A stretch of 64,000 nucleotides of DNA from an uncultured Eubacteriales bacterium (GCA_900548285.1 URKE01000002.1:12506-76505), one strand, 5' to 3'; shown: positions 18,529-27,223, numbered from the stretch's first letter. A program made the numbers and translations. Notes: generated from the sequence alone by a model not told the origin.

Positions 18529-20637
18529 ATGTCGACGATACTTTATTATATCAGCGTACCATTCGGATATCTGATGAAATGGTGCTGGATGCTCACGGGT
18601 AATTACGGTCTGGCGATTATCCTTTTCACTTTGGCGACGAAAATCGTTCTTATGCCTCTTTCGGTCTGGATTCAGAAGAATTCGATCATAATGGTCAAAA
18701 TTCAGCCCGAAGTAAATTTTCTTAAAGCCAGAATGCACGGCAATCTCGACGCAATCGCGGACGGGCAGTCCGAAATTTACAAAAGAGAGCATTATCACCC
18801 GCTCATTACGATAATTCCGCTTATTCTGCAGGTCGTTTTATTGCTTGCGGTTGTCGAAATTATTTATCATCCGTTCAATTATCTGTTCGGTTTCGGCAAG
18901 GAAACGATCGAGGCTCTCGCCGCGGTCGCGGGGCTGGATACGGAATCGTCCACTTGCCAACTTAAAATAATCGGTATGATGCAGACGGGGCAGTTCGCAA
19001 CCCTTCCCGGCGCGGGGGATATCGCGGGGCTTTCGGGAATAATCGAAAAAGCGAATTCTCTCGAACTCGGTTTCCTCGGGTTCAATTTATCTTACATTCC
19101 CGCCGAAACGTGGGGGATTTACGTTATAGTTCCGATTCTTGCGGGCGCGTCTTCGTTCGTTATGTGTTTAACGCAGAACATTTCCAACGTTCTGCAACAC
19201 GAACAGGGTAAACTCAATCAGTACGGCATAATGGCTTTAAGCATAGCCTTGTCGCTTTATCTCGGACTTTTCGTTCCCGCAGGCACGGCTCTTTACTGGA
19301 TAGCGAGCAATCTTATGTCCATCGGCGTAATGTATTTGCTCAACTGGCTGATAAACCCGAAGAAGTATGTGGATTACAAGGCTCTGGAAGAGAGCAGAAA
19401 GGCTCTTGCGGACGCCAAAGCGTTCGGCGCGGTCGATAAAAAAGATCCGCGTTACGCCGAGAATAAAAAACGCGAAAAAGCCGACTACAAAAAATTCAAA
19501 GGCATCGCCAACAAACACGTCGTTATTTATTCCGAAAAGAGCGGTTTTTACAAGTATTACAAAGACGTTATCGCGGAATTGCTGAAAAGGTCGAATCTTG
19601 CGATTCATTACGTCACCAACGACCCGAACGATATTATTTTCGAGGTAGCGAAGAGCGAACCGAGAATCAAGCCGTATTATATCGGACTGAAAAAACTCGT
19701 CACGCTGATGATGTTCGTCGAAACGGACATGTTCATCATGACTACGCCCGACCTCAACACGTATTATCTCAAACGTTCGTTTATCAAAAAAGATATCGAA
19801 TACGTTTATTTTCCGCACGATACTATGAGTTCGTTTTACGGTTTCAAAGAGGGCGCGTTCGATAATTTCGACACGATCTTCTGCTCCGGCGAGCATATCA
19901 AAGAGGAAATCCGCAAAACAGAAGAGGTTTACGGGCTTCCGAAGAAAACTCTCGTCGAGTTCGGATTCCCCCTTTCGGACTATCTCGAAGAAATGGGTAA
20001 CAAAGCGAACGAAGAGAGAAGAAAATCCCCCAAACCATATAAGCAGGTTCTTATCGCCCCGTCGTGGCAGGAGGACAACCTTCTCGATTCCTGCGCGGAC
20101 GATCTCATCGCATCGCTTTACGGCGACGGATATAAGATAATCGTCCGTCCGCACCCGGAATACGTCAAGCGTTACGGCGCAAGGCTTTCCGCGCTGATAG
20201 AAAAATACAAGGACGCGGACAAGGATAAACTCGTTTTTGAAACCGACTTTTCTGCTAACGAATCGGTTTATTCGTCCGATATCCTTATCACCGACTGGTC
20301 GGGCGTAGGTCCGGAATTTTGTTTCGCCACGAAACGACCGGCGATATTCGTGAACACCAAGCCTAAGTGCGAAAACCCGAACTGGCAGAAAGTCGGCATC
20401 GAACCCGTCGAAATGTCGCTGAGAAAGGAACTCGGCGAGGCAATCGGAAAGGGCGAGGCGAAAAACGTGAAAGCCGTCGTCGAAAAACTTCTCGGCGAAG
20501 AGGATTTATACGCGAAGAAAATTGCGGAAATTTACGACGGATTCATCTATAATCACGGAACTGCCGCCGAAAATGGCGCGAAGTACATTCTCACGTCGCT
20601 TGCGGCGAGGGCAAAACAAAAAAATGATAAAAAATAA
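18529..20637 (+). CDS. Fusion: YidC/Oxa1 insertase-like domain + CDP-glycerol glycerophosphotransferase-like domain
   Basis: 702 residues in one uninterrupted frame with AAGGAGA before the ATG. Residues 1-275 are a YidC/Oxa1 module: first helix with TKIVLMPLS (36-44), IQPEV (58-62), an extracellular stretch of about 75 residues (115-190), and C-terminal helices with FVPAGTALYWIASN (248-261). The conserved groove arginine is a lysine (Lys38). A charged linker (280-328) leads to a cytoplasmic domain of the CDP-glycerol:poly(glycerophosphate) transferase family (TagB/TagF): FPHD (428-431), APSWQ (510-514), RPHPEY (540-545), ITDWSG (587-592). It likely transfers glycerol-phosphate to a membrane-linked acceptor. 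Whether the YidC part inserts proteins or only anchors the enzyme is unknown. The housekeeping YidC gene normally lies by rpmH-rnpA, not here. Confidence 0.85.
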   Translation: MSTILYYISVPFGYLMKWCWMLTGNYGLAIILFTLATKIVLMPLSVWIQKNSIIMVKIQPEVNFLKARMHGNLDAIADGQSEIYKREHYHPLITIIPLILQVVLLLAVVEIIYHPFNYLFGFGKETIEALAAVAGLDTESSTCQLKIIGMMQTGQFATLPGAGDIAGLSGIIEKANSLELGFLGFNLSYIPAETWGIYVIVPILAGASSFVMCLTQNISNVLQHEQGKLNQYGIMALSIALSLYLGLFVPAGTALYWIASNLMSIGVMYLLNWLINPKKYVDYKALEESRKALADAKAFGAVDKKDPRYAENKKREKADYKKFKGIANKHVVIYSEKSGFYKYYKDVIAELLKRSNLAIHYVTNDPNDIIFEVAKSEPRIKPYYIGLKKLVTLMMFVETDMFIMTTPDLNTYYLKRSFIKKDIEYVYFPHDTMSSFYGFKEGAFDNFDTIFCSGEHIKEEIRKTEEVYGLPKKTLVEFGFPLSDYLEEMGNKANEERRKSPKPYKQVLIAPSWQEDNLLDSCADDLIASLYGDGYKIIVRPHPEYVKRYGARLSALIEKYKDADKDKLVFETDFSANESVYSSDILITDWSGVGPEFCFATKRPAIFVNTKPKCENPNWQKVGIEPVEMSLRKELGEAIGKGEAKNVKAVVEKLLGEEDLYAKKIAEIYDGFIYNHGTAAENGAKYILTSLAARAKQKNDKK

Positions 20638-20649
20638 GGAGTTTTACAT

Positions 20650-20919
20650 ATGTTGGTAAATTTATTGTATCTCGATCCGGCGGCGACGACCGCCATAATC
20701 ACTTCGTTGACGGCGATAATCGCGGCGGTCGGCGCATGGTTCATCATCAGATGGAGAAAGATTAAAAAAGGCGTTTCCAAAACGTTGCATATCGACGAAA
20801 ACGCGAAGAAAGAAGTCGAGGATGATCTCGTTATAAACGACGCGGATATCTTAACGGACGAAAAGTCCGAAAAGGCTGGCGAAGACGTTGCGGCGACGGA
20901 AACGGAAGAAAAGAAATAA
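20650..20919 (+). CDS. Small single-pass membrane protein of the glycopolymer locus
   Basis: 89 residues: one N-terminal membrane helix (about 12-35) then RWRKIKKG, indicating a cytoplasmic C-terminus, and an acidic tail of about 50 residues rich in Glu, Asp and Lys. I do not recognise a family. AAGGAG lies 8 bases before the ATG and the gene starts 12 bases after the fusion gene, so it is co-translated with it. A role as accessory or scaffold subunit of the transferase is inference from position. Confidence 0.7.
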   Translation: MLVNLLYLDPAATTAIITSLTAIIAAVGAWFIIRWRKIKKGVSKTLHIDENAKKEVEDDLVINDADILTDEKSEKAGEDVAATETEEKK

Positions 20920-20979
20920 TCGGCGGATAAATCGTAAACGCGAAAGCGTCGTCTGAAATATTTTGACGGAGAGGGCAAA

Positions 20980-22581
20980 ATGGAAAAGAAAACTGCAATA
21001 ATCATCGGCGCAGGTCCTGCGGGGCTTACAGCCGCGTATGAACTTTTAACAAAATCGGACGATATCGTTCCGATAATTCTCGAAGCGGAAGATTTCGTGG
21101 GCGGCATTTCGAGAACGGCGACCTATCACGGCAACAGAATGGATATCGGCGGACACAGATTTTTCTCCAAGGACGACAGAGTTGTGAATCTGTGGACAAA
21201 GTTTCTGCCCGTTCAGGGCGCGCCGTCGATAGACGATAAAATTCTCGGCAGAGAAAAACCGCTCGTCGAGGGCGGACCCGACCCAGAAAAGACCGACGAC
21301 GTAATGCTCGTCAGGGACAGGCTTTCGAGAATTATTTTTCTCAGAAAGTTTTTCGATTATCCCATCTCGTTAAAGGCTCGCACGTTCATAAATATGGGCC
21401 TTTTCCGCACGATGCGGGCGGGTTTCGGCTATATAGGCAGCTGTATTCATAAAAGAAAAGAGGACAATCTCGAAAACTTTTATATCAACAGATTCGGCAA
21501 GCCGCTTTACGAAATGTTCTTTATGGACTACACGGAGAAACTGTGGGGCGTTCACCCGCGCGATATTTCCGCGGACTGGGGCGCGCAGAGAGTTAAAGGT
21601 TTGTCCATAAGAAAAGCCATCGCCAATGCTCTTTCCAAGCCTTTCCGCAAAAAGACGGACAAGGTTGAAACGAGCCTTATCGAGCAGTATTATTACCCGA
21701 AGAGAGGTCCGGGGCAACTCTATGAAGAGATGGCGGACGAAATAGTAAGGCTCGGCGGCAAAATCGTCAGGAATTCAACGGTCAAAAAGGTAGTCGTTTC
21801 GGACGGAAAGATAGAATCTCTCATCGCGGACGAAAACGGCGAAGATAAGGAATACAAGGGCGATTATTACATTTCGTCGATGCCCGTAAAGGACCTTATC
21901 GAGGCTATCGGCAAAAAGAACAGCAGCGACGACGTTTATCGTATCGCGACCGAACTTCCTTACCGCGATTTCATAACGGTCGGGCTTCTTCTCGATAAGT
22001 TAAAGGTTAAAAACAAAACGAAGATCAAAACGCTCAACGATATCGTTCCCGATTGCTGGATATACGTTCAGGACAGGGACGTGAAACTCGGGCGTATTCA
22101 GATATTCAACAACTGGTCGCCTTATATGGTCGACGACTGCGAGCATAAAGTCTGGATAGGGCTTGAATATTTCTGCTCGGAAGGCGACAAAATGTGGACG
22201 GCGCCGGACGATGAATTCATTAAATTCGCCGCGGCGGAACTCGTCAAAATCGGCGTTATCGAATCGGAGGAAAACGTTCTCGATTCCACGATAATTCACG
22301 TCAAAAAAGCCTATCCCGCATACTTCGGAACTTATGCGGAGTTCGATAAGGTCAAGGATTATCTCAACGGGTTTTCCAATCTCTGGTGCGTCGGCAGAAA
22401 CGGTCAGCACAGATATAACAATATGGACCATTCCATGGTCACGTCCATGGTTGCGTGCGACGAAATTATCAACGGAATAACCGACAAAACGGAACTCTGG
22501 AGCGTCAACACCGAAAAGGAATATCACGAAATCAAGGCCGACGACGAAAAATCGGGCGACCAAGAGAAACAAGCGGAATAA
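20980..22581 (+). CDS. FAD-dependent oxidoreductase, UDP-galactopyranose-mutase-like
   Basis: 533 residues. The N-terminal dinucleotide-binding motif GAGPAG (10-15) is followed by an acidic residue in [10 protein letters not shown] and by GGHRFFSKD, typical of the amine-oxidase/UGM superfamily. The C-terminal part has the flavin-closing motif [16 protein letters not shown]. Members in surface-polysaccharide clusters act on nucleotide sugars or on lipid-linked sugars; classical UDP-galactopyranose mutases are shorter (about 370-400 residues), so the substrate may differ. GGAGAGG precedes the ATG. It is flanked by glycosyltransferase-type genes, supporting a sugar substrate. Confidence 0.75.
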   Translation: MEKKTAIIIGAGPAGLTAAYELLTKSDDIVPIILEAEDFVGGISRTATYHGNRMDIGGHRFFSKDDRVVNLWTKFLPVQGAPSIDDKILGREKPLVEGGPDPEKTDDVMLVRDRLSRIIFLRKFFDYPISLKARTFINMGLFRTMRAGFGYIGSCIHKRKEDNLENFYINRFGKPLYEMFFMDYTEKLWGVHPRDISADWGAQRVKGLSIRKAIANALSKPFRKKTDKVETSLIEQYYYPKRGPGQLYEEMADEIVRLGGKIVRNSTVKKVVVSDGKIESLIADENGEDKEYKGDYYISSMPVKDLIEAIGKKNSSDDVYRIATELPYRDFITVGLLLDKLKVKNKTKIKTLNDIVPDCWIYVQDRDVKLGRIQIFNNWSPYMVDDCEHKVWIGLEYFCSEGDKMWTAPDDEFIKFAAAELVKIGVIESEENVLDSTIIHVKKAYPAYFGTYAEFDKVKDYLNGFSNLWCVGRNGQHRYNNMDHSMVTSMVACDEIINGITDKTELWSVNTEKEYHEIKADDEKSGDQEKQAE

Positions 22582-22596
22582 ATCGCGGAGGTGAAT

Positions 22597-24345
22597 ATGT
22601 CTGAAACGATTTTAAACGGGAATTTTCCGGATAACGGTCGAATAAACGTCAAGGAGTATTTCTTCAAGGTCGTAAGGTATATCGGTTTGTTCGCCGCCCT
22701 TACGATTATAACCGGAGTGTTTTTTTATCTGCTTAAACCTTATTACGAATTCTGGAACAGAAAAGGCGCGGTTGCTCAGAGTTTTTGCGTCGCCGTTTTT
22801 CTCGTTCTCGTCGTGACGGGGATTTATTGTAAAAAAACGGGCAAAATGACGCCCGATTTGCTTTTGAAACTCATTCTCGCCGCGGGGTACGTAATAAGGC
22901 TTGCGTATATGCTGTACACGCCCGTTTCCGTCCGTCAGCACGACACCTATAACAGAGCGTTGACGGGACACGAGGCTTACGCCTGGATAATTTATACCAC
23001 GGGAAAACTTCCGACGACGAACGATTATCAGTTTTATCATCCTCCGCTCAACGCCTTCGTTCAGGCAGTGTTTATGCGCGTGACGAACGGGCTTACGGAA
23101 ATGCTTCAAAAAGTTTTCGGGTTAGGCGACGCGATTCCGTCGAAATACCTTTCGGGTATGCCCGCGGTCACGTCCACGGCATACGTCGGGCTTACGGAGT
23201 ACAGATATTATTTGTATTCAACGACGCAGATTCTCGCCGTGATGTGGTCTGTCATCACCATGGTCGCGCTCGTAAAAACGCTTAAACTTCTGGGGTTGAA
23301 AGGTTACACGCTCGCCGCCGTTTCGGCGTTCGTCGTGTTCTTTCCGAGACATATTCAGTTTTCGGGGCAGGTGAATAACGACGCTTTGGCGTATATGTTC
23401 CAGATGCTTTCCGTTTACTATTGTTTAAGATGGTGGAAAAAGGGACGCAGACTTTACGATTTGCTTATCTGCGCGCTTTGCATAGGTCTCGGAATGATGT
23501 CGAAAATCTCGGCGGCGGTTATATGTATTCCGATTGGTTGCGTGTTCGCTTACGAATTTTTCCGCGAAATCGAAAAAGCCGTTTCCGCGAAGAAAAACGG
23601 AGAGAGCGGCGCTTGGAATAAAGTAATTTATACGGCGGGCGGTTACGTTTTGTTTTTGTGCGTATGCGCGCCTATAGGTTTGTGGTTTCAGGTTTACGCT
23701 TACAAAACGTTCGGGCAGGGGTTCGGATTCGTATTCTCTAATCTCAACAGCGCGCTCGGGACAACTCACCACAACTGGTTTGAAAGATTGTTCATAACGT
23801 TCGACCCGAACGAATATTTCGGAACGCTTTATTGCGTGCCGTTCTGCACGGTGAAGAACGGAGTGATAACGGAATACAACAACTACAACTTGCCGTTATA
23901 TCAACTCCGGTCGGCGCTTTTCGGCGAATTCAGCAATTACAAAGGCGGGGAGTGTTTCTCGGCAACGGCGTTCGCCTGCGGGCTGTTATCGCTGATTGCG
24001 TTCATCGTAATGCTTGTTTATTGCGCCGTTCTTTATTTCAAAAACGGTAAAAAGGCTCTCGCGGACGAAACCGAGCGGAATGATATCGCGTTTATCGTGA
24101 TTATGACCGCTTCGTTTCTGTTATCCGAGTTTATGTTTTATATAAAAATGCCTTACGCCTGCACGATGGATTTCAGATACGTTATGCCTGTAATTCTTGG
24201 TTTCGCGATGATTTTTTATTACGCGAGAAAGCGTATTCTTGCCGCAAATACGGAATTCGGAAACACACTTGTTTTTGTTTCCACGTTCTGCGCCGTGGCA
24301 ACGGTTTCGTTAACGACGTTGTTTTATCTCGTCTGCAGCATTTAA
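22597..24345 (+). CDS. GT-C type membrane glycosyltransferase (PMT/ArnT-like)
   Basis: 582 residues with about ten to twelve membrane helices. The start at ATG 22597 is preferred because GGAGGTG at 22587-22593 overlaps an alternative in-frame GTG at 22591. A first extracellular loop contains QHDTYNRALTGHEAY, in the place where GT-C enzymes carry their catalytic acidic residue, and a downstream YQFYHPPL segment resembles the HPPL motif of dolichyl/undecaprenyl-phosphate sugar transferases of the ArnT/PMT group. It would use a polyprenyl-phosphate sugar donor on the outer face. It is the last gene of the tight run begun at 16764, 15 bases after the flavoenzyme gene. Confidence 0.75.
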   Translation: MSETILNGNFPDNGRINVKEYFFKVVRYIGLFAALTIITGVFFYLLKPYYEFWNRKGAVAQSFCVAVFLVLVVTGIYCKKTGKMTPDLLLKLILAAGYVIRLAYMLYTPVSVRQHDTYNRALTGHEAYAWIIYTTGKLPTTNDYQFYHPPLNAFVQAVFMRVTNGLTEMLQKVFGLGDAIPSKYLSGMPAVTSTAYVGLTEYRYYLYSTTQILAVMWSVITMVALVKTLKLLGLKGYTLAAVSAFVVFFPRHIQFSGQVNNDALAYMFQMLSVYYCLRWWKKGRRLYDLLICALCIGLGMMSKISAAVICIPIGCVFAYEFFREIEKAVSAKKNGESGAWNKVIYTAGGYVLFLCVCAPIGLWFQVYAYKTFGQGFGFVFSNLNSALGTTHHNWFERLFITFDPNEYFGTLYCVPFCTVKNGVITEYNNYNLPLYQLRSALFGEFSNYKGGECFSATAFACGLLSLIAFIVMLVYCAVLYFKNGKKALADETERNDIAFIVIMTASFLLSEFMFYIKMPYACTMDFRYVMPVILGFAMIFYYARKRILAANTEFGNTLVFVSTFCAVATVSLTTLFYLVCSI

Positions 24346-24367
24346 AATTTTTGGAATACGCTTATTT

Positions 24368-24479
24368 TAGCCACAGGCAATTGCGTTCGAACTCGGTCTT
24401 GCTTTGTGTTTTTGACTAATACGTCGTTGCGTTCGCGTGTTATACGTACAGTATTAACGCGCTCACGCGCCTGTGGCTA
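24368..24479. repeat. 112-bp element with 11-bp inverted ends and TA termini
   Basis: TAGCCACAGGC (24368-24378) and its exact inverse GCCTGTGGCTA (24469-24479) bound an otherwise non-coding 112 bp between the glycosyltransferase and gtrA. If the outermost TA is a target duplication, the ends are 9-bp inverted repeats GCCACAGGC, as in small non-autonomous elements of the mariner/IS630 kind. Internally an imperfect hairpin (GCGTGTTA with TAACGCG) is present. Folded as RNA the whole element closes on itself, so a structured leader of gtrA is the alternative. No second copy was noticed in the window. Confidence 0.55.
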
Positions 24480-24501
24480 CGCGCTGAGGTGAATTGGAAT
24501 T

Positions 24502-25002
24502 ATGGAAGAAAACGTACAAAACGAAGAACATAAAAAACAAACAAAAAAGCAGTTATTCTGGGAAATTTTCAGGTTTCTGCTCGTCGGCGGAACGGCTACG
24601 ATCGTCGATTACGCCGCCGCTTACGTGTTTTATCACTGGCTGTTGCCGCCGTCTTTAATCGGGCAAACTCCGTCGCTTATTATTTCAACGGCGGTCGGGT
24701 TCTGCTTCGGGCTTACGGTCAATTGGTTGCTCTCGATAACCTTCGTGTTCAAACAGGTAACCGACGAAAAAGCCTCGCGCTCGAAAAAATCGTTTCTTAT
24801 TTTCACGATAATCGGGCTTATCGGGCTTGCGATAACGGAAGTGGGAATGCACCTCGGCGTAACTATGCTGCCCGAGATAACGATTTTCAAGACAACGGAA
24901 TTTCTCGGCGAAGCGTGGAAATGGTGGATAAGCAAAGTCGTTATGACGTGCATAGTCCTCGTCTGGAACTACGTCGGCAGAAAAGTTCTCGTGTTCAAGT
25001 AA
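24502..25002 (+). CDS. GtrA-like polyprenyl-phosphate-sugar flippase
   Basis: 166 residues with four membrane helices and the family opening FLLVGGTATIVDYAAAY near residues 26-42, ending in WNYVGRKVLVFK with the typical short basic tail. GtrA proteins are thought to move undecaprenyl-phosphate-bound sugars to the outer face. That would supply the donor for the GT-C enzyme encoded just upstream. The N-terminal 22 residues are hydrophilic and charged, longer than in many members. GAGGTG is 11 bases before the ATG. Confidence 0.85.
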   Translation: MEENVQNEEHKKQTKKQLFWEIFRFLLVGGTATIVDYAAAYVFYHWLLPPSLIGQTPSLIISTAVGFCFGLTVNWLLSITFVFKQVTDEKASRSKKSFLIFTIIGLIGLAITEVGMHLGVTMLPEITIFKTTEFLGEAWKWWISKVVMTCIVLVWNYVGRKVLVFK

Positions 25003-25024
25003 AAAAACGCAAAGGGAGCGGAAA

Positions 25025-25345
25025 ATGGAAAAATACGCATGGAAAGCCGAGATTTTAAATGGGAAAAAGGACGAATACGTAAAACGCCACAATGAAATCT
25101 GGCAGGAAATGAAAGACGTTTTGAAAAAAGCGGGAATCCGCAATTATTCGATATGGATTTGCGGCAACGAATTGTTCGGGTATTACGAATGTGAACGCGG
25201 CGTCGCGTATGCGGGCAAAGTTCAGGCAGAAAGCGAAGTCGTGAACAAATGGAACGAGTATATGCAAGACGTTATGATTATGCCCGTCGACGAAAGGACG
25301 GGCGCGCAGCCGTTGCTCGAACAAGTTTTTGAATTCAACGGCTGA
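25025..25345 (+). CDS. rhaM: L-rhamnose mutarotase
   Basis: 106 residues, the family length. The ferredoxin-like fold of RhaM is indicated by YVKRHNEIWQEMKDVLKKAGI (the conserved H and W), NYSIWICGNELFGYYE and the C-terminal EVFEFNG-like end. The enzyme interconverts alpha and beta anomers of L-rhamnose. GGGAG precedes the ATG. No rhamnose isomerase or kinase gene is near; its neighbour downstream is a broken glycoside hydrolase in the same reading frame directly after the stop codon. Confidence 0.85.
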   Translation: MEKYAWKAEILNGKKDEYVKRHNEIWQEMKDVLKKAGIRNYSIWICGNELFGYYECERGVAYAGKVQAESEVVNKWNEYMQDVMIMPVDERTGAQPLLEQVFEFNG

Positions 25346-26188
25346 AACAACAATCGTCAGCATTCCGATATGTTATTTGATGTTGGGGGTAAAACAGCAA
25401 AAAAGGGCGGGGATTATCTTGTCAGCACGAATTGCGACGCGACGCATTTCTGCAACTGCCGCGGCAATGTTTCAATTGAAAACAGCGTGTTTGAAAATAT
25501 GATGGACGACGCATGCAACGTTCACGGTATTTATCTTAAAGTCGATGAAATTATCGATAAAAACACCCTTTTGTTGAAGTTGAGGCATTTTCAGCAATTC
25601 GGCGTCAACAATTTTCAAAAAGGCGATATCGTGGAAATATCATCACCCGACATGCGCGAATTTTCGGCAAATTACACGGTAAAAAATGCTGGTTTAACCG
25701 AAAAAAACACGATTAAACTCGAAGTTGAAGAAGATATTTCCGGCGTTGAAAAAGGTTTTGTCGCCGATAATCTCACCGCTCACCCGAACGTTCGCATTTC
25801 GGGTTGTAAAACGGGCAACAACAGACCGAGAGGTTTTTTGATCAACACCAACAAGAAAGCGGTTGTCGAAAATTGCGTTTTGTATAATTCCGATTGCGGA
25901 GTAGAGATAGCGGGCGATAATTCTTTTTGGTGCGAGTCCACGGGAGTGAGAAACGTTACGATAAAAAACAACGTTTTCAAAAATTGCGGGTATTATGGCG
26001 CGGGTTATTGCGTCGTGATCCACGCCGATATAACAGCAAACCCGACGATTCCGGATTTCCATCGCAATATCAAAATCGTCGGCAATGACTTTACGTATGT
26101 CAAGGAATGTCTTTACGCGACGAATTGCGCCGATCTTTCTTTCGGAAAAAACAAGAAAGAAAAAAGCAAAGCGTTTCGTTTTAAATAA
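25346..26188 (+). pseudogene. Truncated right-handed beta-helix glycosidase (GH110-like) remnant
   Basis: The frame directly after the rhaM stop reads RQHSDMLFDVGG, then TNCDATHFCNCRGN and MDDACNVHGIYLKV, and later several beta-helix turns (NNVFKNCGYYGAG, NIKIVGNDFTYVKE). This is the middle of a GH110/alpha-galactosidase-like parallel beta-helix protein that normally has some 600 residues. About 280 residues are left, without N-terminal part or signal peptide, and similarity starts within a dozen bases of the rhaM stop, before the first ATG (25370). No ribosome site is seen there. It lies in frame with rhaM, separated by one TGA. I read it as a deletion remnant; a short expressed protein cannot be excluded. 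Confidence 0.65.
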
Positions 26189-26206
26189 GCAGAGAATAAA
26201 AAAATG

Positions 26207-26252
26207 ATAGCCCGATTTTTTGTTAAAAAGCAAAGAAAGTGGGCTTTTTGCG
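26207..26252 (+). terminator. Possible terminator after glycosidase remnant
   Basis: AGCCC near 26211 pairs with GGGCT near 26242, with inner TTTTT/AAAAA pairing, followed by TTTTTG. The stem is short, so this is tentative. Confidence 0.35.
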
Positions 26253-26292
26253 GTTAAAATTTATCTGCAAGTTACGTTTTGCGGAAAAAAGT

Positions 26293-26321
26293 TTGCAATA
26301 AACAGTCGTATGTGATATAAT
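26293..26321 (+). promoter_or_regulatory. Promoter of PH-like membrane protein gene
   Basis: TTGCAA (26293-26298), 17-base spacer, TATAAT (26316-26321), 31 bases before the ATG. Confidence 0.75.
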
Positions 26322-26352
26322 GCGTCTATCGATATAATGTACGGAGATAATT

Positions 26353-26778
26353 ATGGAAGTCATTGCGTATAAAAGTTCTTACAAACAATATTTTGCCGTT
26401 TTTTTAAGCGTTATGGCGGCTGTTCTTTCAATATTCTTTTTCTTTATGAAAATGCTTGTTTGGGCGATAGGTTTGCTTGCTTTTTGCGTGATTTTTATCG
26501 TTGCGGCGATTTTTTGGTTTCGTCAGCCTCGCGAACTTATAACCCTTAATAACGACACGCTCGAAATTTATTACGGCAAAGAAACGAAAAACGTCGCATT
26601 AGTTGATATTGTTAACGTTAGGTTTTATACGTCGCAACAATTCGCTTCTTTTTCGTATGGTCGACTTGACATATTTACAAGCGAGGGAGATATAATGGTC
26701 GATAACGTTTCCGATCTTCATAACGTCGCGATGCGGATTACGGAGTTGGTAACGCTTGCGAAAAAGGACGGAGAATAA
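26353..26778 (+). CDS. Small membrane protein with PH-like domain
   Basis: 141 residues: two closely spaced membrane helices (about 12-34 and 37-56), then a beta-rich cytoplasmic part, RELITLNNDTLEIYYGKE to VDNVSDLHNVAMRITEL, resembling the bacterial pleckstrin-homology fold of YdbT/YvbH-type proteins. The role is unknown. It is a stand-alone unit with its own promoter, ACGGAG ribosome site and strong terminator. Local base composition is somewhat richer in A+T than the surrounding genes. Confidence 0.7.
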   Translation: MEVIAYKSSYKQYFAVFLSVMAAVLSIFFFFMKMLVWAIGLLAFCVIFIVAAIFWFRQPRELITLNNDTLEIYYGKETKNVALVDIVNVRFYTSQQFASFSYGRLDIFTSEGDIMVDNVSDLHNVAMRITELVTLAKKDGE

Positions 26779-26802
26779 TTACCGGATTTTTGTCAGACAT
26801 AG

Positions 26803-26850
26803 GGCAGGGAATAATGCAAACTTTGATTTGCATTATCCCCTGCCGTTTTT
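26803..26850 (+). terminator. Strong terminator after PH-like gene
   Basis: An 18-bp stem with one mismatch (26803-26820 with 26827-26844), loop CTTTGA, followed by GTTTTT. The 240 bases from here to the tRNA terminator hold nothing I can identify. Confidence 0.85.
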
Positions 26851-27094
26851 AATGCCGGCTTTGTTGGTTGTAAAATATTAATAAATGCCGCTATAAGTCG
26901 ATTAACTACGTAAAATCATCTCAAACAGAAATCCGGATTGCTTGCCGTGTTTACGTTTGTTGCGAGTTTATGGTCGCGTAATCGGGGGTATACCCGAAAA
27001 AGAAAAGCCGCCCGCTATGCTGGCGAGTATTTGCTTTTGGAAATCTGATTATTTTAACTCGGCGATTAGTCGGAAACGATTTTTGTGTAAAATA

Positions 27095-27129
27095 AAACGA
27101 ACTCGAAATTGTCTCTCGGGTTCGTTTTA
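27095..27129 (-). terminator. tRNA-Leu terminator
   Basis: A 13-bp stem with one G-T pair (27095-27107 with 27117-27129), followed on the minus strand by TTTTATTTTA, 9 bases beyond the CCA end. Confidence 0.8.
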
Positions 27130-27137
27130 TTCTTGTT

Positions 27138-27223
27138 TGGTGCGGTCGACAGGACTTGAACCTGCACGAGAAAGCCTCATAAGATCCTTAGTCTTATGCG
27201 TCTGCCAATTCCGCCACGACCGC
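27138..27223 (-). tRNA. tRNA-Leu, anticodon AAG
   Basis: Read on the minus strand: acceptor GCGGTCG pairs with CGACCGC, D-arm GCGGAATTGGCAGACGC is typical of tRNA-Leu, anticodon stem TAAGA/TCTTA encloses the loop CTAAGGA giving anticodon AAG, a long variable arm GAG-GCTTT-CTC is present, the T-arm is GCAGG-TTCAAGT-CCTGT, and discriminator A plus CCA are encoded. It reads CUU, a frequent Leu codon in these genes; reading CUC as well would need A34-to-inosine editing. It has its own promoter and terminator. Confidence 0.95.
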
